45,756 nucleotides of DNA, taken from positions 1-45,756 of the forward strand of contig NZ_LBMU02000064.1 in the NCBI RefSeq assembly GCF_001005085.2, read 5' to 3'. The DNA comes from Streptomyces humi (GTDB lineage: Bacteria; Actinomycetota; Actinomycetes; Streptomycetales; Streptomycetaceae). The position numbers were made by a program, and so were the translations under genes. This document shows positions 41,157 to 45,756 of the stretch, piece after piece (the stretch's first letter is position 1; every line of letters begins with the position of its first letter). The notes under the pieces are model-generated. The model searched no databases. It was given only the letters and a program-made list of their open reading frames with translations, and was not told the origin of the DNA.

Positions 41157-41510
41157 GTCTGGAGCCCCCTCGCCACGCGCATCAGGAAGGCCAAAAGTAA
41201 GCGTCCCGAACAGGCCATGACAAGACAGCAATCAGCCGCCTCTCGCCCCCGGGGACACGGCCGTCACCCGGCGAAGGGAACCGGCCGGAAACGGACTTGA
41301 CGTGACGTCGGCGGAACGGCGGCGACAGGACCTCCCCGGAGTGTTTCGCGAGGTTACTGAGGCGTCGACCCCATGTCATCCGTATCTGCAAGTGCGGCCG
41401 GTCGAACGGCGGGTCAGGATGGCCTTTGGGCAATACTGGCCGGGCAGGAGCGGCAGCAGCATCCCTTGCACGTGCTACGGGATCGACTTGATCTTTGAGG
41501 AGCAGGCGGT
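41157..41510. other. 354-bp divergent regulatory region between the cell-wall hydrolase and gnd
   Basis: No gene. On the minus strand TTGTCA (41218-41223) and TACTTT (41194-41199), 18 bases apart, are a plausible promoter 38 bases before the hydrolase start. I looked for the c-di-AMP (ydaO) riboswitch that precedes some Streptomyces rpf genes and did not recognise its conserved parts. On the plus strand gnd has GAGGAG before ATG 41511; its promoter is not clear. Confidence 0.5.
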
Positions 41511-42950
41511 ATGAGCACTTCGGCGCAGATCGGCGTCACGGGTCTCGCGGTCATGGGCCGCAACCTCGCCCGGAACTTCGCGCGCAACGGCTACACGGTG
41601 GCGTTGCACAACCGCACGGTGTCGAAGACACAGGAGCTGGTGGAGAACTTCGGGGACGAGGGCGACTTCATCGCGGCCGAGACGGCGAAGGAGTTCGTCC
41701 AGGCGCTGGAACGGCCGCGTCGGCTGGTCATCATGGTCAAGGCGGGCGGTCCGACGGACGCGGTGATCGAGGAGTTCGCCCCGCTCCTGGAGCCCGGCGA
41801 CATGATCATCGACGGTGGCAACGCGCACTTCGCGGACACCAGGCGGCGCGAGAAGGCGCTGCGCGAGCAGGGCATCCACTTCGTCGGCATGGGCGTGTCC
41901 GGCGGCGAGGAGGGCGCGCTGCACGGGCCGAGCATCATGCCGGGCGGCCCGAAGGAGTCGTACGACTCGCTGGGCCCGATGCTGGAGAAGATCTCGGCGA
42001 AGGCGGCGGACGGCGCGCCCTGTGTGACGCACTGCGGCCCCGACGGCGCCGGGCACTTCGTGAAGATGGTGCACAACGGCATCGAGTACGCCGACATGCA
42101 GCTGATCGGAGAGGCGTACCAGCTGCTGCGTGACGTCGCCGGGTACTCCCCCGCGCAGATCGCCGACATCTTCCGCACCTGGAACACGGGCCGGCTCGAC
42201 TCGTACCTGATCGAGATCACGGCCGAGGTGCTGGCCCACGTGGACGCGGCGACCGGCAGGCCGTTCGTGGACGTGGTCGTGGACCAGGCCGAGCAGAAGG
42301 GCACCGGCCGCTGGACCGTGCAGATCGCCCTCGACCTGGGAGTGCCGGTGTCGGGCATCGCCGAGGCGGTCTTCGCGCGCTCGCTGTCCGGCCACGCCGG
42401 CCTGCGTGCCGCCTCCCGCGACCTGGCCGGCCCGAAGCCCGCGCCGCTGTCCGAGGCGGAGGCCGGGGCGTTCGCCGACCGGGTGGAGCAGGCGCTGTAC
42501 GCGTCGAAGATCGTGTCGTACACGCAGGGCTTCCACGAGATCCAGGCGGGCAGCGACGAGTACGACTGGAACATCGACCTCGGCGCGGTCTCGGCGATCT
42601 GGCGGGGCGGTTGCATCATCCGGGCGGCGTTCCTGGACCGGATCCGCGCGGCCTACGACGCCCGTGCCGACCTGCCGAGCCTGCTGTCCGACGAGACGTT
42701 CGCGCGGGAGATCGCCGAGGCGCAGGACGACTGGCGTGAGGTCATCATCGCGGCGACCCGGCAGGGGGTCGCGGTGCCCGGCTTCTCGGCGGCGCTGGCG
42801 TACTACGACGCGCTGCGCGCGGAGCGGCTGCCCGCGGCGCTCACCCAGGGGCAGCGGGACTTCTTCGGGGCGCACACGTACCGCAGGGTGGACCGGGACG
42901 GCTCGTTCCACACGCTGTGGGGCGGCGACCGCGACGAGGTCACCGCTTAG
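41511..42950 (+). CDS. gnd: 6-phosphogluconate dehydrogenase (decarboxylating)
   Basis: Oxidises 6-phosphogluconate to ribulose 5-phosphate with NADP+ in the pentose phosphate pathway. The 479-residue length is standard for the long (GndA) type. Motifs: GVTGLAVMGRNLARN (Rossmann, with NRT for NADP), DGGNAHFADT, GVSGGEEGALHGPSIMPGG, and the catalytic Lys in HFVKMVHNGIEYADMQ. The C-terminus is complete. The ATG at 41511 has GAGGAG eight bases upstream. It ends before a very strong hairpin. Confidence 0.97.
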   Translation: MSTSAQIGVTGLAVMGRNLARNFARNGYTVALHNRTVSKTQELVENFGDEGDFIAAETAKEFVQALERPRRLVIMVKAGGPTDAVIEEFAPLLEPGDMIIDGGNAHFADTRRREKALREQGIHFVGMGVSGGEEGALHGPSIMPGGPKESYDSLGPMLEKISAKAADGAPCVTHCGPDGAGHFVKMVHNGIEYADMQLIGEAYQLLRDVAGYSPAQIADIFRTWNTGRLDSYLIEITAEVLAHVDAATGRPFVDVVVDQAEQKGTGRWTVQIALDLGVPVSGIAEAVFARSLSGHAGLRAASRDLAGPKPAPLSEAEAGAFADRVEQALYASKIVSYTQGFHEIQAGSDEYDWNIDLGAVSAIWRGGCIIRAAFLDRIRAAYDARADLPSLLSDETFAREIAEAQDDWREVIIAATRQGVAVPGFSAALAYYDALRAERLPAALTQGQRDFFGAHTYRRVDRDGSFHTLWGGDRDEVTA

Positions 42951-42960
42951 GACCGGCCGT

Positions 42961-43000
42961 CGCGGGGCGTGGCCGGGCGGCGGCCCGGCCACGCCCCGCG
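42961..43000. terminator. 18-bp-stem bidirectional terminator
   Basis: Bases 42961-42978 pair perfectly with 42983-43000 around a GGCG loop, 10 bases after gnd and 10 bases before the end of the convergent membrane-protein gene. It is the strongest hairpin in the window. Confidence 0.9.
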
Positions 43001-43010
43001 GGTGTGCGGC

Positions 43011-45383
43011 CTACGGCGTCCGCAGCGCGCGCAGGAGGGTGTCGCGCAGGGCGAGGAGCCTGTCGTCGGAGGTGTAGCCGCGGTGGCCCTCTATCGGCGG
43101 GAACACCGGCTGCCCCGGGGTCCGTAACGGGGTCGGCGGGATGACGTTCCGCTCGCTCCAGCACAGGTCGACGCCCGGCACCCGCACGGGCCCGGCCAGC
43201 GGGTCGGTGTCCCGCCACACGTTGGTCCAGGCGGCCAGCCCCGCCGGGCCGCCTGGCGCCAGGTCCGCCAGGGACCTGCGGCAGACGAACGCCGGGTAGG
43301 TGCGCGAGAAGTAGACGGCCGGGCAGCCGGTGGTCAGCAGGGCGATGCGGGCCCGCCGGTCGGGTTCCAGCTGCCAGATCGCGGCGAGCGCCAGGACACT
43401 GCCCATCGACGCCGCCCGGATCAGCACCCGTCTGTCGTCGCGGTCCAGCAGCACACGCAGCCGGTGGACCAGTTCGGGCACCGCGCGCACCGTCCAGGAC
43501 GGCGGTGCGAACGGATGCACCGCCCGCGGCCAGAACGCCCCGAACGCCCAGGCCAGACCGGCGTTCTGACGCATCTCGGAGCGGATCGCCAGGGTGCGGA
43601 AGGTCAGCAGCATCAGCCCGGCGAGGCCGGCGAACAGCGGCAGGCTCACGGTCTCGAGGAGGCGCGCCGTCAGGTCCCAGGCGTCGCGCAGCCCGGAGGC
43701 GTGCACCGGCCGGACGTAGAACGATCCGGCGGTCAGCGCGATCAGCACCGCCAGGACGCCCAGGTTCCAGTCCAGTTCACGCAGCAGGTACTCGTGCCGG
43801 CGGCGGGCGGCGCGCAGTTCGCCCACGTAGCGCCGGTCGTCGGTCTGCTCCTCCCGGTCCCGGACGGCGGCGAGGAAGTCCCGCGCCAGCCGCACCGGCC
43901 CGCGCCGGGAGAGCGGCCTCGCGGAGCGCTCGCCGCGGGCCAGGAAGGTGAACCAGAGGCCGGCCCGGGTCACCGCCCAGGCGAGGGTGCCGAGCAGCAG
44001 CACCGGAGGCAGCGCCATCCCCATCACGTCGACCGGCCTCGGTACGTCGGGGCGCTGGCCGTCACGGGCCAGCCAGGCGCCCGTCCACAGGGCGAAGCCG
44101 GTGGTGTACAGCCAGGCCACGAAACAGGCGACGACCGCCATCGCCGGTCCGGCCGCCCCGTACAGCGCCATGTGGCGCCGGGTGCCGCGCCTCGGCAGCA
44201 CGGCGGAGGCCGCGGCCAGGATGAGCACGCAGAGCGCCTGCACCAGCAGGACGACCGTCGACTGCACCTGGATGCCGGGCAGTTCGGCGTCGGTCGACCA
44301 CCGGCGGTCCGGCACCAGGCAGTACAGGACGGCTGCCACGTTCACGGCGACGCAGCCGGTCAGGGCGAGTTTCGGATAGCGGGTGGGCCACAGCGGGAGC
44401 GGCTTCGACGCCGCCGCCCGGCGGCTCAGCCACGGCAGCGGGCGGCGCGCCCAGCGGCTCAACAGGACGGCCGGACGGGAGAGTTCCACCCGGTACAGGC
44501 GTGGCACCGAGGCCACCGTGAGCAGGGCCATCACCACGATCACCGCGAACAGCAGCACCCCCGCGCGGGTGGGACCTCCGTTGCCGCGCATGTCCTGGGC
44601 CAGCGGGGTCCAGGTGAGCAGGCCCGCCGTGGTGAGCAGCCCCGCCCACACGTGCTGGGCGGCCATTCCGGGATCACGGCGGTTGTACTCCCAGAACCCT
44701 TCGAGTTCCAGGTTCTCCTTGTGGGTGAGGTGCTGCTCCCGGACCGCCCGGTTGGCGGTCTCCTCGGTGACGGTCTTGAGCACCGGCAGGTACTCCTGCT
44801 TGGTGTCCCGCGCCATGAACAGCAGGACGAACACCACCAGGAACGGCACGACCGCGGCCACCACCAGCCCGACCCCCGCACCGGACTCGTCCCAGCCGCG
44901 CAGCAGCCGTACCGCCGGGTTGCCGGGGTCGCAGACCCCTCGGGCCTCCGGGGCGCACTGCCAGGCGAACTGGTCCAGGGCGAGCTCTCCGAAGGCGCCG
45001 ACGACCAGCACGGTGAACGACAGGGCCAGCAGCCGCGCCCCGAACTCGTACAGCCCGCCGGCCACCCGGCGCAGCCGTCCGTCGCTGCGGACCGGACGGT
45101 ACGGCTGCATCCAGTCGACCATGTTGACCAGCAGGAACGGCATCAGGAACAGCCACAGGGCACGCGAGGCGCCACCGATGGTCAGCCGGGTCCAGTCGTA
45201 CACCTCGTGGTGCGTCCCGAGGCGTTTGTCCAGGTCGACCAGCCGGGTGCGGTAAAGCCCGGCCTTGTCGTCACCGCTCTCCCTGCGGACCTCGGTGGCC
45301 CTGGTCAGCAGCCTGTCCCGGTCGACCGGCCCGAGCCCGGGCACCTGTAGCTCCACGACCTCCACGGACGCGACGTCGTCCAT
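43011..45383 (-). CDS. Large polytopic membrane protein, unknown function
   Basis: A 790-residue protein with roughly ten or more hydrophobic segments spread from about residue 75 to 620, charged loops between them, and a soluble C-terminal part of about 150 residues. That part has features of an alpha/beta-hydrolase: VLIRAASMGSVLALAA is placed like a nucleophile elbow, though the usual HS-x-G reads AS-M-G, and AAWTNVWRDTDPLAGPV resembles the later acid-loop region. It is therefore perhaps a membrane-bound esterase or a relic of one. The ATG at 45383 (MDDVAS) follows a GGGGG stretch. No operon partner is visible. Confidence 0.8.
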   Translation of the reverse strand: MDDVASVEVVELQVPGLGPVDRDRLLTRATEVRRESGDDKAGLYRTRLVDLDKRLGTHHEVYDWTRLTIGGASRALWLFLMPFLLVNMVDWMQPYRPVRSDGRLRRVAGGLYEFGARLLALSFTVLVVGAFGELALDQFAWQCAPEARGVCDPGNPAVRLLRGWDESGAGVGLVVAAVVPFLVVFVLLFMARDTKQEYLPVLKTVTEETANRAVREQHLTHKENLELEGFWEYNRRDPGMAAQHVWAGLLTTAGLLTWTPLAQDMRGNGGPTRAGVLLFAVIVVMALLTVASVPRLYRVELSRPAVLLSRWARRPLPWLSRRAAASKPLPLWPTRYPKLALTGCVAVNVAAVLYCLVPDRRWSTDAELPGIQVQSTVVLLVQALCVLILAAASAVLPRRGTRRHMALYGAAGPAMAVVACFVAWLYTTGFALWTGAWLARDGQRPDVPRPVDVMGMALPPVLLLGTLAWAVTRAGLWFTFLARGERSARPLSRRGPVRLARDFLAAVRDREEQTDDRRYVGELRAARRRHEYLLRELDWNLGVLAVLIALTAGSFYVRPVHASGLRDAWDLTARLLETVSLPLFAGLAGLMLLTFRTLAIRSEMRQNAGLAWAFGAFWPRAVHPFAPPSWTVRAVPELVHRLRVLLDRDDRRVLIRAASMGSVLALAAIWQLEPDRRARIALLTTGCPAVYFSRTYPAFVCRRSLADLAPGGPAGLAAWTNVWRDTDPLAGPVRVPGVDLCWSERNVIPPTPLRTPGQPVFPPIEGHRGYTSDDRLLALRDTLLRALRTP

Positions 45384-45502
45384 CGCGCACCCCCGTCCCC
45401 CGAAGACACATCCCCCTGCGAAAACGCTGACAGGGATCGAGCCGTCACACAACGGAGTTGCGGTACCAGAAAATCTCACCCTCAGTAGAGGGTTCGAGGA
45501 CC

Positions 45503-45569
45503 CGTCACTCGTTCGGAGCCGTGGGGCACCGTCACGCCGTCACTCGTACGGAGCCGTGGGGCGCCGTCA
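45503..45569. repeat. Two-copy 35-bp tandem repeat
   Basis: Bases 45503-45534 recur at 45538-45569 with two mismatches in 32. They lie in the 200-bp gap between the membrane-protein gene and the proline-rich gene upstream of it, so in the likely promoter zone of the former. No gene was recognised inside. Confidence 0.75.
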
Positions 45570-45583
45570 GGTGGACGCCGCCC

Positions 45584-45756
45584 TCAGGTGAGGGGCGGGC
45601 CCGGTTCCGGGTCCGGGGCCGGCTCCGGACCCGGCGGGATCGGGGACGGCGGTGCGGGGTCGGGGGGCTGCGGGGTCGGGACCGGACCCGGTCCCGGGGG
45701 CGGCGGGGGGGGTGGCGGCTCGGGCCCCGGGGGTGGCTGGGGGGTGGGGACCGGGC
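45584..45756 (-). CDS. Proline-rich C-terminus of a gene running off the window (partial)
   Basis: The minus strand is open from the window end to a TGA at 45584-45586, giving 57 codons that are more than half Pro. The recurrent unit PVPTPQPP occurs twice, and the end reads PAPDPEPGPPLT. The regular use of CCG/CCC and of Gly, Glu and Asp codons argues for real coding. The 5' part lies outside. Such tails are common on secreted or membrane actinobacterial proteins. The function cannot be judged. Confidence 0.65.
   Translation of the reverse strand, partial: PVPTPQPPPGPEPPPPPPPPGPGPVPTPQPPDPAPPSPIPPGPEPAPDPEPGPPLT

Noticed and set aside
41157..41350. c-di-AMP (ydaO) riboswitch before the Rpf/M23 gene
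   Set aside because: I searched the leader by eye for the conserved paired and unpaired parts and did not find them. A covariance-model search would decide.
45488..45505. Possible tRNA T-arm (GGGTTCGAGGACCC)
   Set aside because: No acceptor, D or anticodon arms around it.

Overview
The window comes from a high-GC actinomycete, almost certainly a Streptomyces. Codon third positions are nearly all G or C, GTG starts and 4-bp ATGA/GTGA stop-start overlaps are frequent, and the gene content fits: FCD-GntR and LacI regulators, ABC sugar uptake operons that carry no ATPase of their own, twin-arginine-exported glycosidases, a WS/DGAT acyltransferase and an Rpf-type cell-wall hydrolase. No rRNA, tRNA, CRISPR array, integrase or transposase is visible.

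Region 1 (4-8753) is a tightly coupled minus-strand operon with a divergent GntR/FCD regulator. It encodes a CUT2 (ribose-type) ABC importer and five enzymes of a non-phosphorylating L-fucose pathway: aldose 1-dehydrogenase, sugar mutarotase, lactonase, L-fuconate dehydratase and a 2-keto-3-deoxy-sugar-acid dehydrogenase. The last step, a diketo-acid hydrolase, is not seen and may lie beyond base 1.

Region 2 (8835-19547) is a six-gene minus-strand operon with a divergent LacI regulator. It encodes a CUT1 oligosaccharide binding protein and two permeases, a GH5-type beta-mannosidase candidate, an exported GH85 endo-beta-N-acetylglucosaminidase and a cytoplasmic GH38 alpha-mannosidase. Region 3 (19632-25386) is a three-gene operon for two exported GH29 alpha-L-fucosidases flanking an exported GH20 beta-hexosaminidase. 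A secreted GH92 alpha-mannosidase lies further on (32512-34833). Read together, regions 1-3 and the GH92 gene look like a complete system for eating N-glycans. Fucose, GlcNAc and outer mannose would be trimmed outside the cell, the chitobiose core cut by GH85, and the freed mannosyl oligosaccharide imported by the CUT1 system and dismantled inside by GH38 and GH5. The released fucose would enter by the CUT2 system and be oxidised.

Region 4 (25613-32362) holds an amidase-signature protein, a GNAT acetyltransferase, an unlisted 57-residue peptide gene that looks like a RiPP precursor, a degenerate HD-domain-like protein, two SDR proteins with altered active sites, and a WS/DGAT acyltransferase. 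Region 5 (34983-45756) is mostly core-type genes: glgC and glgA for alpha-glucan synthesis, a FhuF-like 2Fe-2S protein, a DMT permease with a long Ala/Gly/Pro tail, an Rpf-LysM-M23 cell-wall hydrolase, gnd, a large polytopic membrane protein of unknown function, and the proline-rich C-terminus of a gene that runs off the window end. Several strong hairpins separate the convergent units.
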